The notes beneath the pieces are model-generated. The model had not been told where the DNA came from, made no database searches, and was given only the letters and a program-made list of their open reading frames with translations. From positions 17,922 to 81,921 of the forward strand of contig CAMCES010000004.1 of assembly GCA_945873925.1 (NCBI GenBank): a stretch of DNA of 64,000 bases, read 5' to 3'. The position numbers and the translations under genes were made by a program. Shown one piece after another: positions 49,493 through 63,202 of this stretch. Within the stretch, counting starts at the first letter, position 1. Every line of letters begins with the position of its first letter. Origin of the DNA: Bordetella parapertussis. GTDB lineage: Bacteria; Pseudomonadota; Gammaproteobacteria; Burkholderiales; Burkholderiaceae_C.

Positions 49493-50311
49493 ATGCCCAA
49501 CATCATCATCACCGGCGCGTCCGACGGTATCGGCGCAGAACTTGCCCGCCAATTGGCCCGTCGCCACGGACTGCAAGCCATGCTGGTGCTGGCCGCACGC
49601 AACGCCTCGAACCTGCAAGCCGTGGCCGCCGAATGCAATGCCTTGGGTGCACGCACCCTGATCATGCCCACCGATGTGACTGACCAGCAGCAATGCCAGT
49701 ACCTGGTCGAGACCACCGTGCGTCAATTGGGCATCCTGGATATTTTGATCAACAACGCAGGCATCTCTGCCCATGCACTTTTGGAAGATGTGCCGGCTGA
49801 CAAGCTTTATTGGTATGAAGACCTGATGCGGGTCAACCTCTGGGGCAGCGTCTACTGCACCCATGCGGCCCTGCCCTACCTCAAGGCCAGCCATGGCCGC
49901 ATCGTGGCGGTGTCTTCGTTGGCTGGCATCGTTGGTGTTCCAGGGCGCACGGCCTACAGCGCCAGCAAATTCGCCATGGCCGGTTTCTTTGAAGCACTGC
50001 GCGCTGAGGTGAAAGATGCGGGGGTGAGCGTGACCATCGCCTACCCTGGCGTGGTGCGCACCAATATCCGTTTCCATGGCCTCAACGCCCAAGGCGAGTA
50101 CGCCGGTGCCAGCGGCCTGGTCGAGGACAAAGCCATGAGCACCCGAGAATGCGCCCGGCAAATCATTTACGCCATGGTCCGCCGTCGCCGCGAAGTGGTG
50201 ATGACGGCCCAAGGCAAGTTTGCCCGTTTCATCAAACTGATTTTGCCCGGTGTGGTCGAAAAACTTGCCATGGCCGCGGTGAAAAAAGAATTCCAACCCA
50301 AAGCGCCTTGA
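49493..50311 (+). CDS. SDR family oxidoreductase
   Basis: A 272-residue classical short-chain dehydrogenase: TGASDGIGAELARQLARRHG binds the cofactor, NNAGISAHALLEDV follows, and the active site is SSLAGIVGVPGRTAYSASKF with Ser, Tyr and Lys. A basic residue at the end of the second strand (VLAARNASN) suggests NADP. The C-terminal region (FARFIKLILPGVVEKLAMAA) has a hydrophobic stretch that may bind membrane. The start one base after the small peptide is used because upstream codons are not SDR-like. The substrate is unknown. The stop overlaps the following TTG start. Confidence 0.85.
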   Translation: MPNIIITGASDGIGAELARQLARRHGLQAMLVLAARNASNLQAVAAECNALGARTLIMPTDVTDQQQCQYLVETTVRQLGILDILINNAGISAHALLEDVPADKLYWYEDLMRVNLWGSVYCTHAALPYLKASHGRIVAVSSLAGIVGVPGRTAYSASKFAMAGFFEALRAEVKDAGVSVTIAYPGVVRTNIRFHGLNAQGEYAGASGLVEDKAMSTRECARQIIYAMVRRRREVVMTAQGKFARFIKLILPGVVEKLAMAAVKKEFQPKAP

Positions 50312-50862
50312 ACACCTCGCCCCATGGCGCAGGTGCACCCTCGGCTTGGGTGCAGCGCTGGACCCCCCTGATTCCCCGCGATGGTCGGGTCCTCGACTTG
50401 GCTTGTGGCCATGGTCGGCACATGCGCTGGTTGCAGTCCCAAGGCTTGCAATGCCTGGGCGTGGACCGTGACCCGGAGGCCTTGCAAACCGCCCAAGGCT
50501 TTGGCGAGGTGTTGAACGCCGATCTGGAAAACCAGGACTGGCCGCTGGACACGCAATTTGACGCAGTGGTGGTCACCAACTACCTGTGGCGTGAACTGTG
50601 GCCAAACATACTGGCCAGCCTCAAGCCAGGTGGGGTGCTGATTTACGAAACCTTCGCGGTGGGCAACGAGACCGTGGGCAAACCTTCCAACCCACTGTTT
50701 TTACTGCGCCCGGGCGAGTTGCTGGCGGTTTGCCAAGGCCTGCGGGTGGTGGCCTTTGAGGATGGTTGTTTGCGCGAGCCCGATCGGTTTGTGCAACGCA
50801 TCGTTGCAGTCCATGCGAGGACGGATACACAGTTGCCTGTCCCCTACCTCTTATGGGTTTGA
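50308..50862 (+). CDS. Class I SAM-dependent methyltransferase
   Basis: A 184-residue Rossmann-fold methyltransferase: VLDLACGHGRHMRWLQSQGL is the SAM-binding motif I, GVDRDPEAL motif II, FDAVVVTNYLWRELWPNI motif post-II and LKPGGVLIYETFAVGNETVG motif III. No ATG fits; the likely start is TTG at 50308 overlapping the SDR stop (TTGA), giving a short lead into APSAWVQRW, with a ribosome probably re-initiating. The methyl acceptor is unknown. It resembles small TehB/UbiE-like methyltransferases found upstream of dapA in related genomes, from memory. Confidence 0.8.
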   Translation: MNTSPHGAGAPSAWVQRWTPLIPRDGRVLDLACGHGRHMRWLQSQGLQCLGVDRDPEALQTAQGFGEVLNADLENQDWPLDTQFDAVVVTNYLWRELWPNILASLKPGGVLIYETFAVGNETVGKPSNPLFLLRPGELLAVCQGLRVVAFEDGCLREPDRFVQRIVAVHARTDTQLPVPYLLWV

Positions 50863-50931
50863 ACCTCAGGCTCGGTCAAGCTCTAAAGCTAGAATCCCTT
50901 TCTTTGTCGACCTTTTGACTGACCCTATTCA

Positions 50932-51813
50932 ATGACACCCATCACTGGAAGCATCGTGGCCCTGGTCACACCGATGTCGGCAGACGGCAGCATCGACTAC
51001 CCCCACCTGCGCAGTTTGATTGATTGGCACATTGCTGAAGGCACGGACTGCATTGGCGTGGTGGGCACCACTGGCGAGTCACCCACGGTGTCGGTGGAGG
51101 AACACTGCCAAATCATCCGCGTGGCGGTTGAACAGGCAAAGGGGCGCGTGCCGATCATGGCCGGTTGCGGCGCGAATTCCACGGCTGAGGCGATCGAATT
51201 GTCCAGATTCGCCAAGGGCGTGGGTGCTGACTGCCAGTTGCAGGTCGTGCCCTATTACAACAAGCCGACCCAAGAAGGCCAGTACCTGCATTTCAAAGCG
51301 ATCGCCGAGGCGGTTGAATTGCCCATGGTGCTCTACAACGTGCCCGGTCGCACCGTCGCCGATATGCAGCACGACACGGTCATGCGCTTGGCCCAGATCG
51401 ACGGCATCATCGGCATCAAAGAAGCCACCGGCAACATCGAGCGGGCCCAGTGGCTGATCCATGAAGCGCCCCAGGGCTTTGGTGTGTATTCCGGAGACGA
51501 TGGCACAGCCGTCGCCTTGATGCTGTGCGGTGGCCAAGGCAATGTCAGCGTGACCGCCAATGTCGCCCCCAAGCTGATGCACCAACTGTGCAGGGCCGCC
51601 ATGGCCGGCAAAGCCCAAGAAGCCATGGCCATCCAGCGCCAGCTGCTCAACCTGCATAAACACATGTTCATCGAAGCCAATCCGATTCCCGTGAAATGGG
51701 CAGTCGCCCGCATGGGCAAATGCGGTGGCACCTTGCGCTTGCCCATGACTCCCTTGTCCAGCCAGCTCGAACCGCTGCTGGAAGCCGCCCTTCGCAAGAA
51801 TGGTTTGATCTGA
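50932..51813 (+). CDS. dapA: 4-hydroxy-tetrahydrodipicolinate synthase DapA
   Basis: A 293-residue class I aldolase (TIM barrel). GTTGESPTV binds pyruvate, Tyr135 in LYNVPGRT is the proton relay, and Lys163 in [11 protein letters not shown] forms the Schiff base. It condenses pyruvate with aspartate semialdehyde at the entry to lysine and diaminopimelate (cell-wall) synthesis. dapA-bamC is a classical gene pair conserved from E. coli, which supports both assignments. A TAGAAT about 40 bases upstream could be a -10 element, but no good -35 was seen. Confidence 0.97.
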   Translation: MTPITGSIVALVTPMSADGSIDYPHLRSLIDWHIAEGTDCIGVVGTTGESPTVSVEEHCQIIRVAVEQAKGRVPIMAGCGANSTAEAIELSRFAKGVGADCQLQVVPYYNKPTQEGQYLHFKAIAEAVELPMVLYNVPGRTVADMQHDTVMRLAQIDGIIGIKEATGNIERAQWLIHEAPQGFGVYSGDDGTAVALMLCGGQGNVSVTANVAPKLMHQLCRAAMAGKAQEAMAIQRQLLNLHKHMFIEANPIPVKWAVARMGKCGGTLRLPMTPLSSQLEPLLEAALRKNGLI

Positions 51814-51837
51814 ACAATGCCTGAAGGATTCAAGAAG

Positions 51838-52950
51838 ATGCCTCAATCAATGTTGGTTACCGCGCGATTCGCCGGTGTGTGGTTGGTTTGCGCCACCTTG
51901 GCTGCTTGCGGTACCGTGATGGACACCGACAAAGTCAACTACAAATCCCAAACCGATGAACCCGTCAAAACCGGTTTGGAAGTCCCGCCAGACCTGACCA
52001 AGGTCAACCCCAACAAGCGCTATGAACTCCCCAATGGCTCTTTCAGCGCCAACCAGCAAAACACGGACAAATCGGTCAGCACCGCTGACAACACCAGCCC
52101 CCTCAAGCTGGCCGACATCCAGGTCAAGCGCGCTGGTACCCAAATGTGGCTGGAGATCGCCCGACCACCCGAGGATATCTGGCCTTTGGTGCGCGACTTT
52201 TGGAAAGAGTCGGGCTTTGTGTTTGTTCGCGAAGAACAAAAACTCGGGTTGATGGAAACAGACTGGGCTGAAAACCGCGCCAAGCTCCCGCAAGACTTCA
52301 TCCGCCGCAACCTGGGTAAGGTGCTCGACAGCCTCTACTCGACCGGCGAGCGCGACAAATTCCGCATCCGCTTGGAGCGCACCAGCAACAACCACACCGA
52401 ACTGTTTGTCAGCCACCGAGGCATGATCGAGGTCTATGCCGACGCCTTGTCACGCAGCACCAAATGGCAGCCGCGCCCGAACGACCCTGAGTTGGAAAAA
52501 GAGTTTTTGCGCCGCATCATGGTCAAACTCGGCCCGACCAACCCGAACGCGGTCAACGCCTTGGATCAAGCCTCAGTCAACAGTGCCAGCAAGCTCATTG
52601 AAGTCGCCGGAAAACCCACTGTCACTTTCAATCAGGGTTTTGACATCACTTGGCGCCGTGTGGGTGTGGCGCTGGACCGCAATGGCTTCACGGTCGAAGA
52701 CCGCGACCGCAAGCAAGGCATCTACTATGTCCGCTTTGTAGATATGGGTAACGGCGAGGAAGAAGGCTTTTTTAGGAAGTTGTTTGGCAGCTCCAAAGAA
52801 GCTGCGCTGGGGCCGCAACAATACCGCTTAAAGATTGAGAGCGCGAACAACACCAGTTCAACCATCCAAATCCTCAATTCCGCTGGTCAGGCGGATGATT
52901 CGCCAAACGCCAAAAAGATTGCCCAGTTGCTTGTGACCGAACTGCAATAA
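51838..52950 (+). CDS. bamC: Outer membrane assembly lipoprotein BamC
   Basis: A 370-residue lipoprotein with signal sequence ending ATLAAC, then the conserved unstructured N-terminal lasso (SDEPVKTGLEVPPDLT-like segment, TGLEVPPDLTKVNPNKRYEL) that contacts BamD. Two helix-grip domains follow (LEIARPPEDIWPLVRDFWKE; LIEVAGKPTVTFNQGFDITW). BamC belongs to the BAM complex that inserts beta-barrel proteins. The ATG at 51838 has AAGGA nine bases upstream and gives a normal signal peptide; an ATG seven codons earlier is also possible. It follows dapA closely as in other proteobacteria. Confidence 0.92.
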   Translation: MPQSMLVTARFAGVWLVCATLAACGTVMDTDKVNYKSQTDEPVKTGLEVPPDLTKVNPNKRYELPNGSFSANQQNTDKSVSTADNTSPLKLADIQVKRAGTQMWLEIARPPEDIWPLVRDFWKESGFVFVREEQKLGLMETDWAENRAKLPQDFIRRNLGKVLDSLYSTGERDKFRIRLERTSNNHTELFVSHRGMIEVYADALSRSTKWQPRPNDPELEKEFLRRIMVKLGPTNPNAVNALDQASVNSASKLIEVAGKPTVTFNQGFDITWRRVGVALDRNGFTVEDRDRKQGIYYVRFVDMGNGEEEGFFRKLFGSSKEAALGPQQYRLKIESANNTSSTIQILNSAGQADDSPNAKKIAQLLVTELQ

Positions 52951-52956
52951 AGCACT

Positions 52957-53745
52957 GTGCTGCGGTTCAAAAACCTGGGCAGCGGCAGCGCGGGCAACGC
53001 CACCTTGGTCGAAGCCCACTGTGGCAAGCAAGTCTCTCGCCTGTTGATCGACTGCGGGCTGAGCCTGCGGGAGTTGGGCAAGCGCCTGGCCTCCACTGAC
53101 CTGGGCATCGAAGACATCCATGCGGTTTTCATCACCCACGAGCATGCCGACCATGTCGGTCACGCCCGCGCCTTTGCCCTGCGCACCGGTGCACGGGTAT
53201 GGATGAGTCAAGGCACGGCTTTGGCATGCGATGTCGCCCAGTGGGGCTTGCGCCATGGGCAATGCCAACTCGCCCGCGATGGGCAAGCGATTTCGATTGG
53301 CGCCCTGCAGTTGAGCCCGTTCACGGTACCGCACGATGCACGTGAACCGCTACAGTTGCGCTGCACCGACGGAGATGTGCATTTTGGGGTGTTGACCGAT
53401 TTAGGCCACGGTAGCGCCCACGTCGTGCAGGCACTGCAACTCTGCAACGCTTTGCTGCTCGAGTGCAACCACGACCCTGAGATGTTGGCCAGTTCGAGCT
53501 ACCCAGACTTCCTCAAAAAACGCATTGCCGGACCGCAAGGCCATTTGTCCAACCTCGAATCGGCTGACCTGGCCCGCGCCCTGCTTCATCCCAGGCTCAA
53601 CCTGATCGTGGCCGCGCACCTGAGCGAGCGCAATAACCGTCCAGATTTGGCGCAAGGCGAGTTGGCTCTGGCTGCTGGGTGCCAGACGCATGACATCGAG
53701 GTGGCTGACCCCCTCACCGGCACCGGCTGGTATCAGGTGCACTGA
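52957..53745 (+). CDS. MBL-fold metallohydrolase (WalJ/YycJ-like)
   Basis: A 262-residue metallo-beta-lactamase-fold protein with KNLGSGSAGNATLVE at the start and the metal motif THEHADHVGHARA (HxHxDH); further ligands lie in HDAREPLQLR, LTDLGHG and LLECNHDPEML. GSGSxGN and LSNLESADL are typical of the COG1235 WalJ/YycJ group, some members of which are 5'-3' exonucleases. The start is a GTG at 52957 without a strong Shine-Dalgarno sequence, six bases after bamC, suggesting coupling. A terminator shared with the convergent lipoprotein gene follows. Confidence 0.88.
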   Translation: MLRFKNLGSGSAGNATLVEAHCGKQVSRLLIDCGLSLRELGKRLASTDLGIEDIHAVFITHEHADHVGHARAFALRTGARVWMSQGTALACDVAQWGLRHGQCQLARDGQAISIGALQLSPFTVPHDAREPLQLRCTDGDVHFGVLTDLGHGSAHVVQALQLCNALLLECNHDPEMLASSSYPDFLKKRIAGPQGHLSNLESADLARALLHPRLNLIVAAHLSERNNRPDLAQGELALAAGCQTHDIEVADPLTGTGWYQVH

Positions 53746-53751
53746 TCAGGC

Positions 53752-53784
53752 CAAAAAAAAGCCACCCGAAGGTGGCATTTTTTG
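53752..53784. terminator. Bidirectional intrinsic terminator (MBL gene / small lipoprotein)
   Basis: GCCACC (53761-53766), tetraloop CGAA and GGTGGC (53771-53776) form a 6-bp stem with eight A residues on the left and six T residues on the right, so it has U tracts on both strands. It separates two convergent genes. Confidence 0.9.
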
Positions 53785-53797
53785 ACAGCAGAAAAAA

Positions 53798-53989
53798 TTA
53801 CTTCTTTTCGCCAGCAGGAGCAGCAGCAGGCGCTTCAGCAGCAGGAGCGGCAGGCGCAGCAGCAGGCGCTTCGGCAGCAGGTGCAGGTGCAGCAGCAGGC
53901 GCTTCAGCAGCAGGTGCTGGGGCGTCTTTTTTGTCACAAGCGACCAAAGCAGCGGCCAACAATGTAACCAAGAGGAGTGATTTTTTCAT
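53798..53989 (-). CDS. Small Ala/Pro-rich lipoprotein with tandem repeats
   Basis: A 63-residue precursor: MKKSLLLVTLLAAALVAC is a lipoprotein signal with lipobox LVAC, followed by DKKDAP and then three imperfect copies of an APAAEAPAAAP unit, ending GEKK. The mature part has no globular core. Its acidic/proline-rich rod might span or coat the periplasm. AAAGGAAA precedes the ATG, and a shared terminator follows. Similar AP-rich mini-lipoproteins occur in Burkholderiales, but I know no function. The transcript could also come from roxA upstream. Confidence 0.75.
   Translation of the reverse strand: MKKSLLLVTLLAAALVACDKKDAPAPAAEAPAAAPAPAAEAPAAAPAAPAAEAPAAAPAGEKK
53801..53927 (-). repeat. Tandem repeats in the small lipoprotein gene
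   Basis: Three imperfect 33- to 36-base units code APAAEAPAAAP-like peptides. They are built from GCAGCAGGTGCAGG-type GC-rich triplets (read on the plus strand) and are candidates for length variation by slippage. Confidence 0.7.
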
Positions 53990-54148
53990 GAGAAATTTCC
54001 TTTAAAAAAAACGAAACAGTTTCGGGGGTTGCCACAATGCTTGATGCAAACAATCCATTGCAAATAAGCAGTCAGAGTCAATTGCTATCAACTCAACCTT
54101 CAATTATAGGGGCAATTACCCTGACCGATAAACAGTAAACCAAATCGA
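53990..54148 (-). promoter_or_regulatory. Leader/promoter region of the small lipoprotein gene
   Basis: On the minus strand a TATAAT (54108-54103) lies about 114 bases before the ATG; its -35 position reads TTATCG, so the promoter is only fair. CGAAACTGTTTCG, with 5-base palindromic arms, lies near the ribosome-binding site. No other gene was found in this gap. Confidence 0.35.
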
Positions 54149-55270
54149 TTATTTGGGTTGGACCCAGCCTGCTGCCAGCCAGTCCTTCAACAGAGCTTTG
54201 ACCTCTTTGGAGGCCTTGGCAATTTGTGCCCCCGCCAGTTCCCTTTGGTTGGCCAGTAGGCGCAAACAGTCTGCATCCGCGCCAGCGCAACGCCAGCTCT
54301 CGCCATTGAGGTAGACATGTTCATCGTCATAGAGCATCTTGCTTTTGCGGTCGAGTTGCACCGCCTTCAAGGTCTGAGGCGCGGGCTGTGCATCAAACCA
54401 GACCTGTGACTTCGGCTCTGTGAGGAACTCACCCAGCGCGCAATGCAGGGCAGTGGACCGCTTAATAGCTGCTTGCACCGCTTGGCGGGCAAACGCCTGC
54501 AAGGCTGGCGGTATCTGTGCCGGGTGCTGTGTTGTTTTTTGGAAGGGGTCTTGGTACAAAGGGGCATGCTGTTCGGGGCCCATGTCGGCCAAACGCGGCA
54601 ACAACTCTGCAACCAAGCCCTCGGGGGACTCGGCCTTGAAGCCAATCGAGCAGGTCATGCATTCCCCCACAGCCACGCCTTCATGGGCGTAATGCGGCGG
54701 CAAATAAAGCATGTCGCCCGGGTCAAGGACCCAAGCCTGGGTGGGCTTGAACGATTTGAGTATTTTCAGGGGCATGTCGTCTCGCAAGCGCAAATCGGTT
54801 TGCGGGCTGATGCGCCAGCGGCGTTGTCCTTGGGTTTGCAATAAAAACACGTCGTAGCTGTCAAAGTGCGGCCCGACACCTCCGCCATCGCTGGCATAGC
54901 TGATCATCACATCGTCCAAACGGGCATCGGGCACAAACCGGAAACGGTCACGCAACCGCGCCACGGCCTCGTCGAGCAAATCCACACCTTGCACCAACAA
55001 GGTCCAGTGGGGCTGCTTGCGCGCGGGCAAAGCGCGTGGCTTGAACGGCCCATGGGCTAAGGTCCAGTGCTTGCCGCGAATGTCGCCAGTGATCAGGCGC
55101 GATTCAACCCCTTCTTGGCCAGCCAGCGCGAACAAGGCTTGGCGGCTGAGCAAAGGCTGTAGATGGGGAACCGCTTGGCGAATCAGCAAAGGTTTTTTCT
55201 GCCAGTAGGTGCGCATGAACACCTCAGGCGACACAGTACCCAAGACGCTGGGCAAGCGATGGTTTTCCAT
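54149..55270 (-). CDS. roxA: JmjC-type ribosomal oxygenase (RoxA/YcfD-like)
   Basis: A 373-residue cupin/JmjC 2-oxoglutarate oxygenase: VFMRTYWQKKPLLIRQAVP, the iron motif in GPHFDSYDVFLLQTQGQRRW (HxD) and LPPHYAHEGVAVG (distal His), then a dimerisation and winged-helix C-terminus. In E. coli YcfD hydroxylates an arginine of ribosomal protein L16. GGAGA lies before the ATG at 55270. It is divergent from slyD by 31 bases. The family is secure; the L16 substrate is inferred from the homologue. Confidence 0.88.
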   Translation of the reverse strand: MENHRLPSVLGTVSPEVFMRTYWQKKPLLIRQAVPHLQPLLSRQALFALAGQEGVESRLITGDIRGKHWTLAHGPFKPRALPARKQPHWTLLVQGVDLLDEAVARLRDRFRFVPDARLDDVMISYASDGGGVGPHFDSYDVFLLQTQGQRRWRISPQTDLRLRDDMPLKILKSFKPTQAWVLDPGDMLYLPPHYAHEGVAVGECMTCSIGFKAESPEGLVAELLPRLADMGPEQHAPLYQDPFQKTTQHPAQIPPALQAFARQAVQAAIKRSTALHCALGEFLTEPKSQVWFDAQPAPQTLKAVQLDRKSKMLYDDEHVYLNGESWRCAGADADCLRLLANQRELAGAQIAKASKEVKALLKDWLAAGWVQPK

Positions 55271-55301
55271 GCGTTTCTCCAAACTGCGACAATTCTGCCC
55301 C

Positions 55302-55823
55302 ATGAACATCACACCTGACTGCGTAGTGGCACTCACCTGGGTCCTGAAAGACACTCAAGGCGAACTCCTAGACGAGTTGGACGACCCGGTAGAGTTTTAT
55401 TTGGGCGGTCACGACCTGCTTGAGAAAATCCAGCATGCGTTGTTAGACCACCAAGTGGGCGACCAACTCGACCTGCACCTCGAACCCGTTGATGCGTTTG
55501 GCGATTTTGATGAAGAACTCATCTTCCTAGAGCCGCGGAGCCTGTTCCCCAGCGAGATCGAGGAAGGCATGACCATCGAAGGCCATGCACTGCCCAAAGA
55601 CTGCAGCCTTGAAATCCCCAAGGACCTGATCTACACCATCACTGACATCTACCCCGAGCATGTGGTGATCGATGGCAACCACCCGCTGTCGGGCATGGCG
55701 TTGCGCATTTCGCTCAAGGTCACGGGTGTACGCCACGCCACCAGCCAAGAAAAAGCCCATGGCAGCTGTGGTTCAGGCTTTTTCACCCTGCCGCCTGCGC
55801 CGGGGACAGACACGCTGCATTGA
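55302..55823 (+). CDS. slyD: FKBP-type prolyl isomerase SlyD
   Basis: A 173-residue SlyD-type protein: VVALTWVLKDTQGELLDELD, VEFYLGGHDLLEKIQHALLD, the inserted-in-flap chaperone domain (residues ~70-125) and VIDGNHPLSGMALRISLKV. It isomerises prolines and acts as a folding chaperone. The C-terminal tail (TSQEKAHGSCGSG) has only a few metal-binding residues, so the His-rich nickel tail of E. coli SlyD is lacking. The ATG at 55302 is used since upstream codons are not conserved. Confidence 0.88.
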   Translation: MNITPDCVVALTWVLKDTQGELLDELDDPVEFYLGGHDLLEKIQHALLDHQVGDQLDLHLEPVDAFGDFDEELIFLEPRSLFPSEIEEGMTIEGHALPKDCSLEIPKDLIYTITDIYPEHVVIDGNHPLSGMALRISLKVTGVRHATSQEKAHGSCGSGFFTLPPAPGTDTLH

Positions 55824-55840
55824 CCGGCCTGGCATCAGCG

Positions 55841-55892
55841 GCGCGGCTTGCTCAAGCGCATGCCAATGGCAAGCAGCGGCGCTTTATTTTTT
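55841..55892 (+). terminator. Possible imperfect terminator after slyD
   Basis: GCGC-g-GCTTGC (55841-55851) can pair with GCAAGC (55869-55874) and GCGC (55879-55882), followed by TTTATTTTTT. The stem is interrupted and the loop long; the T run also codes the end of dut on the other strand. Confidence 0.4.
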
Positions 55893-56333
55893 CCCTGTCG
55901 AGCCGTAACCACCCTCACCGCGTTCACTGGCGACGGCAAATTCATGGACCAGGTTGAACTGCGCTTGCACCACCGGCAGGATGACCAGTTGGGCAATGCG
56001 CTCCATCGGTTCGATCGTGAAAGCCACATCGCTGCGGTTCCAAGCGCTCACCATCAACTGTCCTTGGTAGTCACTGTCGATCAAGCCCACCAAATTGCCC
56101 AGCACGATGCCGTGTTTGTGGCCCAAGCCTGAGCGCGGCAGGATCAGCGCGGCATAAGCCGGGTCTTTCAAATGGATCGCCATGCCGGTTGGCACGAGTT
56201 GCCAGGCATTGGGCTGCAGGGTCAGCGGGACCTCCAAACAGGCACGCAAGTCCAGGCCAGCCGAGCCAGGCGTGGCGTAGCTGGGCAGTTGATCGGCCAA
56301 ACGCGGGTCTAAGACTTTCACATCCAACTTCAT
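55884..56333 (-). CDS. dut: Deoxyuridine 5'-triphosphate nucleotidohydrolase
   Basis: A 149-residue trimeric dUTPase with the five family motifs in order: [11 protein letters not shown] (1), [12 protein letters not shown] (2), [17 protein letters not shown] (3, catalytic Asp), [12 protein letters not shown] (4) and [10 protein letters not shown] (5). It hydrolyses dUTP to dUMP, keeping uracil out of DNA and feeding thymidylate synthesis. It follows coaBC by 15 bases on the same strand, the classical dfp-dut arrangement. Confidence 0.97.
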   Translation of the reverse strand: MKLDVKVLDPRLADQLPSYATPGSAGLDLRACLEVPLTLQPNAWQLVPTGMAIHLKDPAYAALILPRSGLGHKHGIVLGNLVGLIDSDYQGQLMVSAWNRSDVAFTIEPMERIAQLVILPVVQAQFNLVHEFAVASERGEGGYGSTGKK

Positions 56334-56348
56334 TTCGGGTCCTAGGGG

Positions 56349-60152
<3,804 letters not shown>

Positions 60153-60188
60153 TTTTTTTGTATCAACCAGCCAAGCCTTGTGGCCTGA

Positions 60189-61502
<1,314 letters not shown>

Positions 61503-61522
61503 CCACCGACCAAGTTGTACCC

Positions 61523-61795
61523 ATGCGTCGTCCCGTTCCCACCATCTTGCTAGGCATGTTGCTGGTGCTTCAGCTGCAGCTGTGGTTTGGTCGGGGCAGC
61601 ATTCCTGACGTGTGGCGTCTACACCAGCAGCACCAGACACAGTTGCAGCTCAATACAGCCGCAGAGCAAGACGTGGAGCGCTTGCGCGCCGAGATCCGTG
61701 ACCTGCGCGACGGTTTGGAGATGGTCGAGGAGCGGGCCCGAGTCGAAATCGGCATGGTCAAGCCCAATGAAATCTTCGTTCAAATAGCTAAATAA
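61523..61795 (+). CDS. ftsB: Cell division protein FtsB
   Basis: A 90-residue bitopic protein: a short basic cytoplasmic tip, one transmembrane helix (ILLGMLLVLQLQLWFGRGSI), a periplasmic coiled coil (residues ~30-70) and the ending ERARVEIGMVKPNEIFVQI, which matches the FtsB (DivIC) signature. It joins FtsL and FtsQ in the divisome and helps activate septal peptidoglycan synthesis. It follows eno by 20 bases, the standard eno-ftsB order. Confidence 0.93.
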   Translation: MRRPVPTILLGMLLVLQLQLWFGRGSIPDVWRLHQQHQTQLQLNTAAEQDVERLRAEIRDLRDGLEMVEERARVEIGMVKPNEIFVQIAK

Positions 61796-61804
61796 ACTTT
61801 GCCC

Positions 61805-62230
61805 ATGCCTGACATACAGGTTATGTTGACCGGCGGCAGCTTGCTTGCGCGCCAGCAACTCGCGCATGCCTTGCAACCCGTCTTGCAATCCCTGGGGCAC
61901 AAGGCGCAACTGGTCTGCCCAGACACGCCAGAATCACTCGGCCTCAACCCTCTGCCCTGTCAATACCTGTTGTGGCAATCAACCGCTGGACAGCATGCCC
62001 TTTGGCGTTCTGCTTTGCACGCGCTTGGCGTGCCCTATCAGGTGGTTCAAGGGGATGCCACAGAAGCCTTGAAACAAGCCGTTTACGCGCTCTTGCCAAC
62101 CGAGCAAGCCCAGGGCTGGGCCAGACAAGAAGCACCGCAGCGCTGGATCGGCGTGTGTGAAGCCTGTGGGGATGCAGCCTGCGAACAGCGCCTGTTTGGG
62201 CGCTTGTTCAAAGGCTCAATGCAAACCTGA
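61805..62230 (+). CDS. Unknown protein with C-terminal cysteine cluster
   Basis: A 141-residue protein I do not recognise. The first ~100 residues look like a small alpha/beta fold (DIQVMLTGGSLLARQQLAHA, WRSALHALGVPYQVVQGDAT). The tail VCEACGDAACEQRLFGRLFK has Cys in a CxxC(x)4C pattern, suggesting metal binding. The ATG at 61805, nine bases after ftsB, is used; a TTG two codons earlier is possible. It overlaps the convergent hslO end by 15 bases. It is probably translated with ftsB, but nothing in the sequence ties it to division. Confidence 0.7.
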   Translation: MPDIQVMLTGGSLLARQQLAHALQPVLQSLGHKAQLVCPDTPESLGLNPLPCQYLLWQSTAGQHALWRSALHALGVPYQVVQGDATEALKQAVYALLPTEQAQGWARQEAPQRWIGVCEACGDAACEQRLFGRLFKGSMQT

Positions 62231-63202
62231 GGGCGTGGGCGGCGGCGGTGCGGCCTGGGCAAACAGCTGGGCCGCGTCAACCGCGTCGTAATGGTATTGC
62301 TGGCCGCAAAAGTCACAACCGACCTCGATGTTTTCACGCTCGAGCAAAATGCTCTCGGCCTCGGCCTGGCCCAGGCCACGGATCATCTGGCTCACACGCT
62401 CGCGGCTGCAACTGCAGACAAACCGTGGGGCAGCGTCGCCGGGCTGAGGCGCGAAATGCCGCACATGCTCTTGCCAAAACAAACGGTGCAAGACCTTTTC
62501 GGGGGAGAGCTCTAAAAGCTCGGCCGAGGTCAGGCTGTTGGCCAAGATGGCGATGCGGTTGTAGTCCTCGTTGCGGCCAATCGCGTCCTCGTCGGCCATG
62601 GTTTTGCGGCCACCCAGGTTGCCAATGCCGCCCATGGGCAAGCGCTGGATCAGCAGGCCTGCGGCCACCTGGTCATTGGCAGCGAGCACCAAGGCGGTGT
62701 CGAGCTGCTCGCTTTGGAGCATGTAGTGCGACAGCACATCGCTGAAACGCTTGAGCGGTTGGCGCTGATCGTCGTACAAAGACACCACGCCTTGGTAAGG
62801 CTGCTGCCCTGGCCGACGACCCACCGGGTCGAGCGTGATCGCGCAGCGGCCCAGGTTGTTTTGGTTGGCCATGTCTTCAAAGGGCATCTGGGGGGTGACC
62901 TCGCCAATGGTTTTGGCGGTGGCGCGCAAGGCCAAATCCGATTGCACCTCGACCACGGCGAGCTTGAGCGGGCCTTCGCCATGCAGTTGCAGCACCAACG
63001 CACCTTCAAATTGGATGTTGGCTTGCATCAACACCGCTGCAGCGGTCATCTCACCCAGCAAATGCCGGACCGGTTCGGGGTAAGGACCGGTCTCGAGGTT
63101 GTTGGCGCGGCGGCGCAAGATGTCTTGCCAGGTGTCGGTGAGGCGAACCAGCAGGCCGCGCACCGGCAGGCCTTCAAATAAAAACGGATGCAGGGAACTC
63201 AT
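62216..63202 (-). CDS. hslO: Redox-regulated chaperone Hsp33
   Basis: A 328-residue Hsp33. The N-terminal folded domain has [34 protein letters not shown] and [20 protein letters not shown]. The C-terminal redox switch carries CSCSRERV and [14 protein letters not shown], the CxC/CxxC zinc site. Oxidation of these cysteines unfolds the linker and turns on holdase activity under oxidative and heat stress. It overlaps the upstream carbonic-anhydrase stop as ATGA and converges on the unknown gene. Confidence 0.95.
   Translation of the reverse strand: MSSLHPFLFEGLPVRGLLVRLTDTWQDILRRRANNLETGPYPEPVRHLLGEMTAAAVLMQANIQFEGALVLQLHGEGPLKLAVVEVQSDLALRATAKTIGEVTPQMPFEDMANQNNLGRCAITLDPVGRRPGQQPYQGVVSLYDDQRQPLKRFSDVLSHYMLQSEQLDTALVLAANDQVAAGLLIQRLPMGGIGNLGGRKTMADEDAIGRNEDYNRIAILANSLTSAELLELSPEKVLHRLFWQEHVRHFAPQPGDAAPRFVCSCSRERVSQMIRGLGQAEAESILLERENIEVGCDFCGQQYHYDAVDAAQLFAQAAPPPPTPSGLH

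Noticed and set aside
50149..50307. Longer methyltransferase start inside the SDR gene
   Set aside because: The added 53 residues are an out-of-frame reading of the SDR C-terminus and unlike any methyltransferase.
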